From contig OW804094.1 of NCBI GenBank assembly GCA_942159475.1, forward strand, positions 49,596,966-49,660,965: a stretch of 64,000 nt of DNA, read 5' to 3'. The translations under genes and the position numbers were made by a program. Numbering within the stretch: the stretch's first letter is position 1; each line of letters opens with the position of its first letter. A model generated the notes under the pieces. The model did no database searches and was not told the origin of the DNA. It saw only the letters and a program-made list of their open reading frames with translations. Of this stretch, positions 31,495-43,238 are shown piece after piece. Source of the DNA: Sthenelais limicola. Lineage: Eukaryota; Annelida; Polychaeta; Phyllodocida; Sigalionidae.

Positions 31495-31880
31495 TATGTG
31501 ATGTGTTGTAGGAAAATGAGTCAAAAGTCACACAAAAATGGGCAAAAATGAGATCAACATTAGGACATCTAATAACTATTTCTATTTTTGGAAAGAAAGT
31601 TCCTATATTTCTTGGTGGACAATTATTAGCAAAGTAGCTAAATATATATATATATACTCTGTATGATGATGACCTAGGATATGCATGGATATATTATTAC
31701 ACTGTCCTGACATTTAGTACATGTATTCATACGACCTCAAGCACCACATACCCCACGAATGAAAACAATCCACCGATCCTGTGAATAAATCACTTTGAGA
31801 TCTTGTGAATAAATCACTTTGAAAGATACAAACTTGTGATTCATGTTCCTGTAATACATCATACAATATACGTACTGTGG
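31495..31880 (+). mobile_element. MITE-A copy, both ends present
   Basis: It starts GTGATGTGTTGTAGGAAAAT and ends TGTTCCTGTAATACATCAT. The GATGAGATC region is partly deleted. The segment GAGATCTTGTGAATAAATCA is partly duplicated (31788-31815). Confidence 0.75.
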
Positions 31881-32139
31881 ATAGATGCATGTTACGTATC
31901 TTTATGTTTAGCAAGGTGAATTAATCTGACGATATCTTAGTTCAAATGTGGACTCGTTTTTGGCCATCGCCATATGCATGTATATGTTCCAAAAAGCTGT
32001 CCCATACTGACTTTTAAATATGACCCCCTTTTTATGATAATATGGAGAATTGGGGGATATTGAGTAAATACCTTTAAGAATTATCATATAAATATTATAC
32101 TTCCTTGCTATTACCATGTAATCCTACCGTGGGCGGCTT

Positions 32140-32659
32140 GCCAAACTATTTCACGCTTGTGATACATTTCATGTTGAGAAATTTTCAAATTTTGATTAAT
32201 TCAACTTCATCATGAAATAAAAATAAATTAATAATTTAAGTTTAAACAATAAATGTGACTTCATAACCACACCCTTGGCATATTATACACTACAACACAG
32301 TTCATCATATTGACAGCAGGAATAAGCTTAATCAAACTAAACTCATACAAGATACACAATACAACTACATCATGAAAACTGGGAAAAATTAATCATTTTA
32401 AAGTTATTCAAAATAAGGATAGATAGCAGCAAAAACAATGCCCTAGGCGATTCCCACATAAACCCTTTTTTTGTAGTTTTTGTGGCCTAAATAAAAACAA
32501 AGGTACAAAGACCGTTTCTAAATTAAATTTGTCCAGCAAATAAAAACAGATATAGTCACTTATAACACACCTTTTTTTATCCTAAATCAATACATATAGA
32601 GTTAAATCACAATAATTGGGAGAATCATCATTTGGCTAACAGCAGTTAGCTATAAAAAA
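32140..32659 (-). mobile_element. Probable 3' region of the LINE at 32660-33915
   Basis: It lies immediately 3' of the RT frame on the same strand, AT-rich and without a frame. The far border is not visible to me. Confidence 0.35.
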
Positions 32660-33610
32660 TTATTCAATCAACCAATTTACATCATTTTTCAAACATCTTT
32701 TTAGATCAGTCCAATCGGCATTTTGCTCAATTGCAGGGATCTTGTTCCACATTATGGGTCCTTGAACAAAAGCAGACCTCCTAAATCTTTCAAAACTAGG
32801 TGTACAAACCACCATAATTTGACCTTCTGCAAGGCGAGTTTGTCTAGGTCTTATATCCATATATCTAGGTAGCTTAGCTAAATTGAACATGAGTCCCATA
32901 AGGAATATTCTCGCCCTAAATGAGAAAAGATTACAATTAACCTCCAATCTAATTTCATCTAAAGATTTCAAGGGGTCATTGACAGCCATTTTTAATCCTC
33001 TATTCACAACGCTTTGTATTTTGTTCATGGTGGCCGCATTGGCAGAGTTATAAAAGATACTGCCATACACTGCAAGGGATAGAACATGGGCTTTAAAAAT
33101 TAGAATAGCATTCTTTTTATTTAGGAGCCATCTTACCCTTGAGAATTGGTTCACTTTGAGTTGTAAGTTGTTTTTCATAATTTCAAAATGCCTGTCAAAT
33201 TTTGAGTAGCAATCAATAGTAAAGCCAAGATATCTCACTATACCTGCATGTTCAATTGGCACACCATTGACATATATATTAGGCAAGTTATTGAGATTAA
33301 TTCTTTTTATCTTATATTTTGAGCCAAGGATTTGGTATTGGCATTTCTTGGCATTGAGCCTCAATTTGTTTCTGGTCATCCAATCTACAATATTATTATA
33401 TACACGTTGTGAATGAATTAGGCATGAGTTGATATCACTGTTCGTTACTGAAACAGCTGTATCATCCGCATAAATGGAGTTATTCATGTCAGAGTCACAA
33501 ACTAGATCATTTAGAGCCAGAGGCAAATCATTGATAAAGATCAAGAAAGCCAAGGGCCCGATCAAACTTCCCTGAGGAATACCTACATTTATAACAGCCG
33601 TATCCGACAA
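32660..33610 (-). pseudogene. Non-LTR (LINE) reverse transcriptase, C-terminal two thirds
   Basis: The frame contains the ordered motifs of a Jockey/CR1-group RT: NVGIPQGSLIGPLAFLIFIN near residues 7-27, NSIYADDTAVSV near 44-55 with the YADD catalytic pair, RLNAKKCQYQILGS near 83-96, and GIVRYLGFTID near 123-133. A thumb segment, SLAVYGSIFYNSAN, follows near 180-193, and the tail has FRRSAFVQGPIMWNKIP. Such enzymes copy their own RNA at a nicked chromosomal target. The first catalytic Asp block is in the next frame (33619-33915), separated by a single-base shift near 33630. No endonuclease or ORF1 is present, so it is 5'-truncated and inactive. Confidence 0.85.
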
Positions 33611-33618
33611 ACAATTAT

Positions 33619-33915
33619 TCAGTCTGGTTTCTGTCTCCTATTCATAAGGTAGGCGGAAATTAAACGTACAATTGTCGGGTTTACTTCATAATGCTCTAAT
33701 TTGGCCCTTAAAATATTGTGATCCACGCAATTGAATGCCTTGGCGACATCAAAATATGTTGCCACGGCAAGTTTGTTATTGTAATACCCAAGCCGACATG
33801 GAATAGACTGGGAAGAGTTGGATTTCTTCATTATTATGTATCTGTTGTGTTTTCTGTTAATTATTGAATTGATGTCCAATAATCTGTTTTTAAGGCCCAG
33901 TAGGAAGACCTGCAC
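33619..33915 (-). pseudogene. Non-LTR reverse transcriptase, N-terminal part (frameshifted)
   Basis: This 98-codon frame carries YFDVAKAFNCVDHNIL near residues 57-72, the RT block with the first catalytic Asp (FDxxKAFDxVDH in the family; here the second Asp is Asn). It is followed by VRLISAYLMNRRQ. It runs straight into the frame at 33610 with a one-base offset, so the two are a single broken gene. Homology fades near 33915-33950, the likely 5' truncation point of the insertion. Confidence 0.8.
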
Positions 33916-34187
33916 TGTGAAGATACTGTTATTTCTATATATTTATCTATACTAAAGAAATATATAGTTTGATGAGATACAAATTGAATTACACACACCG
34001 GAAGAAAACATTGTTAGAGGTGAGTAGTATCATGCAGTAGAGCTCTATGGAAATGTCAAATAAGACCCACGCATGTCTAATCCAAATCGTATAACACATT
34101 GACCGAAATTTTATTAAATCAAATTCATTTCCTGTAATTCTATTTCACTTGATTGACCTGGAAGACTTTAACTTATAAGGTCATGTG

Positions 34188-34530
34188 AGGACAATACGGG
34201 ATGTGCATGTTTCACTGCGCATGTCTGTTACAGTGCATCCTGCGATAGATTCTGATGAAACCTGACATACAAATATTTAGGACATTTTTAGCGAAAAATG
34301 GAAGGATCATTTCATCAATATCAGAGCTTGTGTACAAGATCTATGTTAACCAATTCATCATGGGAAAGATGGGGCCTTGTGTTATAGGAAAATGTAAAAC
34401 AAATCTATATTAACATTAGAGCACTGATAAATAAATGCTGAAAATAACATGTTTCTATAGATATTACCATTAGTCTTATAATGCCATGCAAATCGAGATT
34501 CAAAAGGACGGCTATGGAAATCACCTTTAT
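34188..34530 (+). mobile_element. MITE-B copy
   Basis: Family landmarks in order: CACTGCGCATGTCTGTTACA, GTGCATCCTG, ACATACAAATATTTAGG, CATCATGGGAAAGAT, CTGAAAATAACATG, and ATTAGTCTTATAATGCCATG, ending GGCTATGGAAATC. The outer ends across the family are inverted GGGGATTTGCAT words. The ORF at 34481-34678 begins inside it and is not a gene. Confidence 0.7.
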
Positions 34531-34879
34531 TGAATCCGATTTACTTCAGTCTACTTCAACGGACACAAAACCCACTTTAGCTGTTTTGTATCTCTGTAAA
34601 AACACCGACAGAAATAATACCTTTTTATCCCTATCCAAAGATCGTACCGCCGATCCATTTAGAAATCACAAAGACTGAGAAGTCAAATGGATTGTGAAGG
34701 AGGGTATGAAATTACAAGAAATAATACAATTACAACAGCTACAATATGTCTCTAATCCAATAAGAATCACTAAAAGGATTCCCGCCTTCTGAGGGGAGAC
34801 GAAAAATTGTCGTCTGCTTCTTAATTACGTTTTGTGGCGTTTTGCCGCCGTTTTAGTTTTCAAGCCATTGGGTCCCCTC

Positions 34880-34975
34880 ATTGTTTTATAGATGTTATAC
34901 TGTACCATTAGTCCCATAATTCCTTGTGAATCAAGATGCAAAATGGCGACTATGCAAATCCCCTACTGCGATATG
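34880..34975 (+). mobile_element. MITE-B, right third
   Basis: ACTGTACCATTAGTCCCATA, TGAATCAAGATGCAAAATGG and GCGACTATGCAAATCCCCTA match the right end of complete copies. Confidence 0.65.
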
Positions 34976-35074
34976 TGTGCACAATTACAGTTTAAGATCT
35001 CATAGAGAGGCTGCTTGGAATAGATTGTATATATTCTTTTCATACACTATTTAGCTTAAAAAATAGTATTTCAG

Positions 35075-35259
35075 CAGAGAAAACGAGACGTGATGTATTA
35101 AGGATGTGGAGAGCTAATGATTTTAAGGAGTACATGTATGTGAAGAAAAGGGATCTGCAAACGTCAAAGAAAACAAGGATTGGTAGCATTAGCACAAGTC
35201 GCACATTCAATTGTAACGGATCAAAAATGGCCTCGCTGAAGCACTCAGTGCCTGGGTAA
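35075..35259 (+). CDS. Candidate terminal coding exon (unidentified protein tail)
   Basis: A splice-acceptor-like TAGTATTTCAG precedes a 60-residue open frame ending in TAA. The translation is basic and Ser/Thr-rich: RRDVLRMWRANDFKEYMYV, then TSKKTRIGSISTSRTFN. It looks like a cytoplasmic C-terminal tail, for example of a receptor, but no conserved domain supports that. A longer minus-strand frame (35040-35510) overlaps; at most one is real. No upstream partner exon is identified. Confidence 0.25.
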
Positions 35260-35611
35260 AGAAACGACCGATACACTAGGGAATTCAGAAGATCTGACCC
35301 ATATGATTTTAGGCACTTGAGGGGCATAAACCCCGGGGAAATGGGTTCGCACCCGAAAGATCTATACGGTGGCAGGAGTCCATTTATCATAGTAAGAATA
35401 AGTTGTTTCCTATTCCTTAAAGGCAGCAGGGAGAGCAAATTATTTATAACCTCGCGCAGCGTAACCTTGGGAAAATATGAGATTAACTGAATATGTTTCA
35501 ACGCAGACACCCTATTCTTACTTATATGTAAGATACTTTGATTTAATTATATGATATAATGATATATAACATGATAGTTATATCATACTATAAATATGAA
35601 TGCAGACCTTG

Positions 35612-35881
35612 TCATAACAACTCGTATGCACAGCTAAAACTGCCATGGTTGCCATCTCCCCAGATCGCATCACTACGATCGAATATTAAGCTTTTGGGGT
35701 TCTGTTGATATGTGGATTCGGTCATAAAATATGCGTCCCTCGGAAAAGCCTCGGGAGGCTCTTGGCTGGGGAAAATTAACAAAGGATCTCCTGTTTGTCT
35801 TCTATTTCCTTCCATATTAATACTGAGAAAGGTCGTTGACGCCAAGTCGCTAATAAAAGTAGAACCCGTTGCATTAAACAC
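35612..35881 (-). CDS. Unrecognised ORF with protein-like composition
   Basis: The frame lacks an ATG at its 5' end. An internal Met starts MEGNRRQTGDPLLIFPSQ with A at -3 and G at +4. About 65 further residues are rich in Pro, Glu, Asp and Gln, unlike AT-rich noise. No family is recognised and no repeat partner is seen. Confidence 0.2.
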   Translation of the reverse strand: MFNATGSTFISDLASTTFLSINMEGNRRQTGDPLLIFPSQEPPEAFPRDAYFMTESTYQQNPKSLIFDRSDAIWGDGNHGSFSCAYELL

Positions 35882-36517
35882 TTATTAGATTTCCCCCCTA
35901 AATATTGCAAGCAATGCAACTCTTATATGCTGTATGGTGGCTCAGAACGTGGTATAACCTACTAATTAATATATCTTAAGTGTATATTAGTTGTGCTAAT
36001 ACGTCTTGTAATTATCAATCTTTGTTACAACGAATGAAGTATTCATTGGGTATCAGACGGGGGAACATATATAACACATAATTCATTCTATTCATTATAC
36101 ATCATTCCGCTCTAAGAGCATAACAATTACTATATTAACGCAATTCCATTGAATGTTCAAGCAAACAGAGTGTTCTCCTCAACACCCAGTGGCAATATTT
36201 TAAAACTAAGGCATCATTGTGTCACTTAAATACGCAACAAAATATTTAAGTGTCCAAGCATATAACTCACAATGTTTATTCATTACATATAATCCCTCTC
36301 TACGGGCAACACAGCATAAAAACCCTTTCTGACGTAGGATGATTAGCATTACCTTTAGTTTACAGCCTTTGGTGGGCTGGGGAATCATCGGGGCTTAAGT
36401 ATTGATCTACCACTTGTTGGAGGTGTCCCTCCGGGGTTGGCTGGGCAGGAAAAATAGCTTCCTTTACTAATTAAGCTGAGTGTAATTGGATGAGTCGGGA
36501 GATTCCCCCAAGCTCAC

Positions 36518-36571
36518 CTTCACAGCTCTCCTCTTCAACATCATCCTTTATCTCTTCCTCCTTCTCCGCTT
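36518..36571 (-). CDS. Candidate 54-bp internal exon
   Basis: On the minus strand a long pyrimidine tract (TTTCATCCTGATTTCACTCC and onward) ends in GAGCAG. An acidic/Lys-rich frame, EKEEEIKDDVEEESCEG, then meets a consensus donor, GAAG|GTGAGC. Length is a multiple of three. The exon could begin further upstream since the frame stays open. A purine-rich low-complexity run could mimic this. Confidence 0.25.
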
Positions 36572-37168
36572 CTGCTCGGGATTTAGAGGGGGTTGGGGAG
36601 TGAAATCAGGATGAAACGATGGTATAACAATGATGTGGTACACATGTAGTTAAACAGTAGCAAAATGATCATAATTATAGTTGTGAAAGAGCTCCACCTG
36701 GCATTAACGCATGTTCATACACAATATGCGTAAAATGCGTGAAAGAAATTACCATGATTGTGTATGCAAGATAAGTAATAATATCACGATCCTGCATATA
36801 TCGTATATATATATACAAGAATGTTAGTTGTAGATATCGAGTAAACCTCGGGCAAGACATTTTGTATTGCTCCAGTAGAGAATTTTTACCTTGGGAAGGC
36901 AAAAAGCTTCACAAGGAAATATAATAACTGAAGCTTTCTGATGTAGCAGGCCTCTGGGCCTGAGTGTAAAGTGGGTATATAAATAGGCTAATATGGTTCA
37001 CATCACAAATTGCATTCAATAGGTTTGTACTTCCTCCCATCAAAACCCGAGGCCTGAGGCAATAGATTACCCCTATATCAAACACTATCACCAGCTATAC
37101 CTATAATTATATCCCAATGTATGTTTTATTACACACGTGTGCAGTTAGAAAGGTGCAGTTCGGTTGAT

Positions 37169-37194
37169 CCGAACTGTTCACTTGAACAGTTCGG
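37169..37194. repeat. Perfect 12-bp palindrome, 2-nt centre
   Basis: CCGAACTGTTCA-CT-TGAACAGTTCGG. Each arm contains a GAACxGTTC dyad, giving a double palindrome. Confidence 0.85.
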
Positions 37195-37627
37195 GCAAAG
37201 ACGCAATCTCATTGGCGCAGCATAGGCCTGACCTACACACCAGATACAAATGACGTCGTCCCCGACCGCATAACTTAGGCCAACAAGTTGCAGTGAATTG
37301 AGCTTGCATGAGCGAAAATTTAGGCTAAACAAGTTAAATTTACTTTTTAACATCCATATAAAGTGTGTAATAAATAACAAATGGCACTCTGTTCAGGTTC
37401 AAACTGATCTCGACACATCAGAAAACGGGAACTCGCCCCTTCCATTGTGCCATTTACTATAAGTACCCCATGCCTTCTGTATAGCCAGCTTCGTGGGATG
37501 CAGGGTAAATGTTGCATACCACACGCTAGTTCCCTGTTTGTCTGCTTGTTGGTCCCCGGTTTGTTTGTCTGTTTGTATGTATGTATGTTTGCATGTATGT
37601 GATATGCAGCCTTTGTATTACATAAGA

Positions 37628-37690
37628 GTCAGATCACCAGAAAATGTACAATCGGCAGCTCTACACAATTAGCAAATACTTTTTCTTTTT
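37628..37690 (+). mobile_element. MITE-C left end
   Basis: AGATCACCAGAAAATGTACA and ATCGGCAGCTCTACAC match the family's left TIR. Homology stops after about 60 bp. Confidence 0.55.
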
Positions 37691-38082
37691 TAATTCTACA
37701 TTGTATGACATCGGTTGTATACGTGATATGGAAATGAAAATCTATATTAACAATTCTAATATTATTTAAACAATAAAACATAAAATACCTATATATACTT
37801 ATTAGTCTTTCAATGTAGAGCGTGTGGGAAAACTTTTACTGCCGTGACTGACGTATATATTTTTAGGACTGCATGGGAGGAAACAAGTCTTGTAGACATA
37901 TTTGTATTTATTGCAAGTTACTTGCTAACGGATCCAATCTCATCCACTTGAATGGTTAAAGTCTGAGATGAAATGCAGTAGACTTTCTCATCAAAGCGAA
38001 ACTGAGAGTACGTGGGAGAAATAAATAATAGATGCACTTGAGGAGGTGGATATATGCGGATGCAGAGTTGTTGCTTTATAGT

Positions 38083-38448
38083 GAATATGGGACTTGCATA
38101 GCCGCAATCTTGAATCTTGATTCGCATGGAATGATGGGACTAATGGTACAGTCTTGAATTTATAGAAAACATGTCATGTTCAGCATGGACTATTTATTGG
38201 TGCTCCAATGTTAATATCCAATGTCAATGTGTTATCATATTTTCATAGAACACGCCTCCATCGTTTCCATTATGCATTTGGTTTTTATAGAACATTTATA
38301 AAAGCTATGATATTGGTGAAAACATTTTTGCAATTTTCGATAGAAAAATGTTGCCAAATATCTGTATTTCAGATTTCATCAAAATCCATCCCAGGATGCT
38401 TTGTAACAGACATGCGCAGTGACACATGCAAATCCCTTATTGGGAGGA
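38083..38448 (-). mobile_element. MITE-B, complete reversed copy
   Basis: It starts GGGACTTGCATAGCCGC and ends ATGCAAATCCCTTATTGG, the inverted family ends. The interior runs in reverse order to 34188-34530. Confidence 0.75.
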
Positions 38449-38496
38449 GTCACAGAGTTTACAGGGTGTGATGTTGCGGTGTGGTGTATGGAAGGG

Positions 38497-38565
38497 TTGG
38501 GTTGGTTGTTAGTGGGTGTGGTGTGGCAGTGGTGTGGTTGTTAGGGGGTGTGGTGTGGCAGTGGA
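38497..38565 (+). repeat. GT-rich tandem repeat
   Basis: GGTGTGGTGTGGCAGTGG occurs twice, each after GGTTGTTAG, with a period of about 36 bp. Confidence 0.7.
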
Positions 38566-38624
38566 GAATTTGCATGTAGTGGGAGGGTATTGGAGTATGG
38601 GGACGAAGAGTGAAGTTTGGATGT

Positions 38625-38755
38625 CTTTAACTCATTTCTTGATATCTATAAATCCTATTATCTATATCCACAAAATTTTATATCAAGAATGGCATGCATT
38701 TCTTGATATCAAATTATTGCACATCTTGATATCAAGAGATCAATTTGGCATATGA
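38625..38755. repeat. Cluster of TTCTTGATATC words, partly palindromic
   Basis: The word or its inverse appears at least four times. ATATCAAGAATGGCATGCATTTCTTGATAT can fold as a hairpin. Confidence 0.6.
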
Positions 38756-38937
38756 ACTAGTGTTTTCCTGAAATCTAAAATTTAATCTAAAATCTAAATT
38801 TTTTTATTTCGAATAATGTATTTTCCAATATCAGAAAAACATATTTCCGATATCAATAAACGCTGAATAAATGACCCTATGGCGTTTTATAAGGAAAAGA
38901 GTATAAGGAAGGAGAGGATAGCTTACAGATGAGAGAT

Positions 38938-39150
38938 AATATATGATGAGATCAAGCCGATTTTAATAATGGTAAACAATAGAACAGCTAATAAGTACTT
39001 CTATATTTTAAGTTTGTTATTTTTTTTCGAGAAAAAAGTTTGCAATATTTCTGGCTGGATAATTACTAGTAAAGTACCTAAATATACCTATAAGATAACC
39101 TTAGAAACGCAAGGATATAGATAATACTATACTGTATTCATACAACCAAG
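38938..39150 (+). mobile_element. MITE-A copy, middle part
   Basis: GATGAGATCAAGCCGATTTT to ACTAGTAAAGTACCTAAATA and the TATACTGTATTCATACAACC segment. It is followed after about 8 bp by another copy. Confidence 0.7.
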
Positions 39151-39157
39151 TCAATTG

Positions 39158-39292
39158 TGATGTGTTACAGGAAACTGATTCACAAATTGCGGAAAATGGA
39201 TTTTGAGATATCATCATATTTGAAAGGATGGGATTAAGCCGATTCCAACGATGGTAAACATTAGGTACATCTAAGAAGCCTTTCTACACTCT
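39158..39292 (+). mobile_element. MITE-A copy, left third
   Basis: A clear left TIR, GTGATGTGTTACAGGAAACT. It ends after the AGGTACATCTAAGAAG segment. Confidence 0.75.
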
Positions 39293-39449
39293 AAAAATTG
39301 TGTAATGGCTGCGTCTTTAGTTGATACACAGAATAGGACGTTACCGTCCTCCTAACATATCGACAGAGGACGCAATAGCATCCTCGTGAGACGTTATACG
39401 CATTTTAAGACGTTCTGCACATTAATCTAAGCGGTAAAGATATTTTGAG

Positions 39450-39512
39450 ATGCTAAACATCACACCAGTAGGTGCTAAACATCACATCTGTAGATGGTAA
39501 ACGTCACACTAA
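39450..39512 (+). repeat. Three tandem 21-bp units
   Basis: GATGCTAAACATCACACCAG, TAGGTGCTAAACATCACATC and TAGATGGTAAACGTCACAC follow one another. Confidence 0.75.
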
Positions 39513-40035
39513 ATGTAATATTACCCTAATTAATTTGAATAAAACAGGAGGTCTATGCAATTTGTTCTCTTTTTTCTTGATTAGACTTACCTTGCAAAAG
39601 CCCTGGTGCATTCTGAACCCACTAACCTCTGTCTGGGGTTTCCCGTTAGCTTTAAAATGATGCCACACACCCACTGCTATAGTTGAGTGAAAGGAGGCGT
39701 TAAAACAAGAATATGACACAATGAGGTGTAACAGTGTCACATTATATATATGTGTGGCATGTGCTGCTCTACTGGTTCACATAGCCCCATATTTCGTACA
39801 GAGAATTGTTTATTCCTAGGCGACCTGGCCCTTATTTATGAATGGTCGATTCTTATGAAATGGTTCCAAATGGAAAAATTAGACTCTGTGTACCACCTTC
39901 GCACAACTATGATGAATATTGAGGAAATTACACTCATTAGATGAGGAAAGAAATTTAAACCTATTATGGCCGGCAACGTCCGTGACGCTGATTATATGGC
40001 ATAATAAGATTTAGTAATAGAGTTATATGACTATG

Positions 40036-40125
40036 AGTGCTACAGAAATCAGAACATTCCAATAAAGAGATTTTGTGAATAAATCACTTTGAGAAATATC
40101 AATTTTGTGACTTATATCACAGGCA
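40036..40125 (+). mobile_element. MITE-A right end
   Basis: AAATCACTTTGAGAAATATC and AATTTTGTGACTTATATCAC represent the final ~90 bp. Confidence 0.6.
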
Positions 40126-41345
40126 ACACTGGTATTAACATTCGCTATGGCATAGGTATTCCCCCAATAATCTAATAGTTTGGAAGGAATATTCTTTCCA
40201 ATTAACTTACGATTTATTCGTCCTTATGATAATCCACAATGGCCGCAACCTAGAAAAAGTGACCATGCAAAAACGTCATGATGCCGTCATTAATGACGCA
40301 ACATTAGTAGATGTAAACAGAGGATGAGGTCGGTGGGGCCACTGAGCCGCAGAGGGGATCAACATTCCCGCTAACTTTTGTCAATTTTCACTGGTTTTGT
40401 TTTAGGTTAAATATTGGAAAAAGTCTTGCGTTATTATCTTATCTCCTTCCTTTTTTCCCCTCCCCTCTCTCTCCTCTCTCGCATGTTTCTTACCTCTCTC
40501 CTACTTTTCCTATAACGATTTATCAATCGTTACCTTATAATTAATATATGTTTAAACATTTATAAGCAGCTTAGTGGTCTAAGCAGCTTAGTGACTTTGG
40601 GCGATTCCTCCAGTACATATTGCCCTGGAGCTATGCGATTTCAGCTCGTTCTCTATGCTCACTCACTGAAATTGCTATGCCTGTGTGCAATATGTACATC
40701 CAAGAACACCCTCTGCCACTTTTGTCTATATATTCCCCTTCTGTTTACCTTAGATTCTTAGATTTGTTTTAAATTTATAAACATTTGATTGCATCAATGG
40801 GGCGTTTCTTCAGCTGGCTGTTTTCATGCATTGGACTCAAGAGGTGCACAATGCTACCGTCGTCATTGACTGAAGGTGGTCAATGACCTTACTTGGCTTC
40901 TTACCTTACAGTATCTTTTTTGTCCAATTATACCAAAACAAAACCACATTCCAAAAGTATCTGTATTAGGCAGGTTTCACTGTACATAATTATAGTCAAA
41001 CAATCGGCCTTATCACTGGAACACTCTTTTTACCTGTGAATCGAATTCACTGTTTACACAACCCCTGAACCCAAATAATGACCGATCCCAGAAGTCAGAG
41101 AATGAGTACATGTATACTAAGGGTTGTGCCTAGGGCTATCTATGATAGGTTGTATGCGGGGCAGCACCCTCAGAACCGCCGTAATAGTCTTAGCGTGGAA
41201 TCCAGTCTGGCAACAAAGACTTTGCCTTGATCTCCTAGCCTTTGTTTCTCCCCTTGTATCGCTGCTGGTACATACGAATCCAATGATCTACCTTCTACCA
41301 CAACACTTAGCACTTAGGTTCCCTATATGCATGAGGCAAAGTTTA
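40126..41345. other. Unassigned intergenic DNA
   Basis: A short duplication (AAGCAGCTTAGTG twice near 40564-40593) and a CT-rich stretch (40440-40500) are the only structures noted. Confidence 0.4.
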
Positions 41346-41349
41346 TATT

Positions 41350-41655
41350 TACATAATATGTAATGTGCATCAGGAAAATGAGTCACAAGTCGCAAAAATA
41401 TATGTCGCAATATGTCTGGGTGGACAATTACTAGTAAAGTAGTTAAATTTACTCTATAATTAAGATGAGCTATTGAAAATGCATGGATATAGATAATACT
41501 GTACACCGTCTCGAAAGTTGATACATAGGGCATTAGATACCTGGAGAATGAGTACATTCCTACAAAGAGAACTTGTGAATAAATCACTTTTATAATAGCA
41601 TTTTAATGATATCATTTTTGCCACTTGTGACTCATTTTCCTGTAACACGTTTCGT
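41350..41655 (+). mobile_element. MITE-A copy with internal deletion
   Basis: Both ends are present (GGAAAATGAGTCACAAGTCG, GACTCATTTTCCTGTAACAC). About 100 bp of the left-central part is missing. Confidence 0.75.
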
Positions 41656-42750
41656 CTAGAGGGGGTAAACATCACGATCTTGAATATAAGAGCCTACATT
41701 ATTCAGTATTGCCCTTATGAAATATGATAGAATAGAATAGAAAATCTTTTATTTGTCAATAGTTAGTTACAATGAAAATTACAAATGGGTCGACATGCTT
41801 ATCTGTCGAAATTTATCAACACATTTCTTCCTGCTGTTACACTAGTTATACAGTTCCCGCTTCTACTACAGGGGGGAGGGCACTTTAATTTGGGTTATGT
41901 TTGTTAATTTCAATAGGATAGCAATGTACCATTGTCCCCCAACAAGCTGGGATGAATGTAGTTCAAATTTAGCCGTATACGTGTCTACATTTAGCAACAT
42001 TTCTATCAGATGTAGTCAGAATAAAATTCTTACCTCTATTTCACTCAAATATTACTATAACAATCAATATCCCACAGGGCATATTTTTTTTAAAAGATTT
42101 TATTTATACTTGGTTAACCGACAATAAATTTTTTATGTATTACAGGAAAATGAGTTTTTTGCAATATTTTATAGACGTTTGATCCTTTAAAGTAATAGTT
42201 TTACTGACTGCTTAGGGCAGGAGATGATCACAATTTGATATATGCTACTTGGACATTCATATTGAAATGTGGAATGTTGTGCAAGCCAACTATAGTGTTA
42301 CACTTTCAGACCCATCGCTCCTCTATTCCCACTCAGCCTCCTTATGTCTAAAAAGATGTGACTATGAAACTGGCTCTCACTGTCTTATTACAAAGCAAAG
42401 GCTTCTAAGTAAATTGCTTCTAAGTATGGTGCTTTTCGAACTGGAGTTTTTGCCTTCTGAATTACTTCTTGTGTCTAGTAAGTCTGGACAGTAATGGATG
42501 GCGACGTCTGACCTTTGACAACAAAGATTTTTATTTTTTATTTATTTTTGAGATGCTGTATTTACTGCCATCTTGTACCAAGTATTAATCTGCCCTCAGA
42601 GAGTGCACAATAAACCCAGGACATAGATTTTACCTGTATTGTACACGATAATTATATAATCTGTGATACTGTCATGACTCGTCGCACTACCTAGACCATC
42701 CCAAAACATAGTCAATAGAAAGGCCACTACTAAAATATTATAGGGTTCTG
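41656..42750. other. Unassigned AT-rich DNA
   Basis: GAATAGAATAGAAAATCTTTTATTTG near 41730 resembles the tail of a minus-strand retroposon. Nothing else is assigned. Confidence 0.35.
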
Positions 42751-42754
42751 CCAA

Positions 42755-43238
42755 TATGGGAGTTGCATATGCCACTGCGCATGTCTATTACAGTGCATCC
42801 TGGGATGGATTCTGTTGAAATCGGACATACACATATTTGGCAAAATTTGTATCGTACATTCCAAGAATGTGTTTACCAATAGCATAGCCTGTATAAATAA
42901 TCTATGTTAACCAAATGCATGATGGGAAAGATAGGGACTTGTGTTATGGAAACATGTATAACACACGAATACTGACATACTAACACATGATGACTGAGCC
43001 AAATAGTCCATGCTGAACATGGCATGTTTTGTATAGATTTTATACTGTACCATTTGTCCGATAATTTCATGCCATTCAATATTTGATTTGATTTGATTTG
43101 ATTTTTATTTGAAAGTCTGTTATTTATCGACTATGGGACATGTGAAAGAATCCAACAAACCAGTCAGTAGGCCTATGGCCTACTCCATGTATTCCGGGTG
43201 TGATTCGAAATGGCGGCTATGCAAATCCCCTATTCAAT
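42755..43238 (+). mobile_element. MITE-B copy, interrupted
   Basis: It starts GGGAGTTGCATATGCCACTG and ends GGCGGCTATGCAAATCCCCT. The family order is kept except for an insertion near its right end. Confidence 0.75.
43076..43203 (-). mobile_element. Short retroposon nested in MITE-B, AAATC tail
   Basis: On the plus strand it begins with four GATTT units and TTTTTATTTGAAAG. Read on the minus strand this is a 3' pentamer tail. It splits the MITE-B sequence between ATTCAATATTT and GTGATTCGAA. Confidence 0.55.

Noticed and set aside
34481..34678. 65-codon ORF starting MPCKSRFKRTAMEIT
   Set aside because: Its first part is the right end of MITE-B and there is no domain.
35040..35510. 156-codon minus-strand ORF with hydrophobic stretches
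   Set aside because: No family motif, starts with a non-ATG codon region, and overlaps a more protein-like plus-strand frame. It is probably the antisense shadow of either coding or chance sequence.
37169..37194. Steroid-receptor or p53-type response element
   Set aside because: The dyad GAACxGTTC lacks the three-base spacing of steroid elements and fits the p53 form poorly, so it is listed only as a palindrome.
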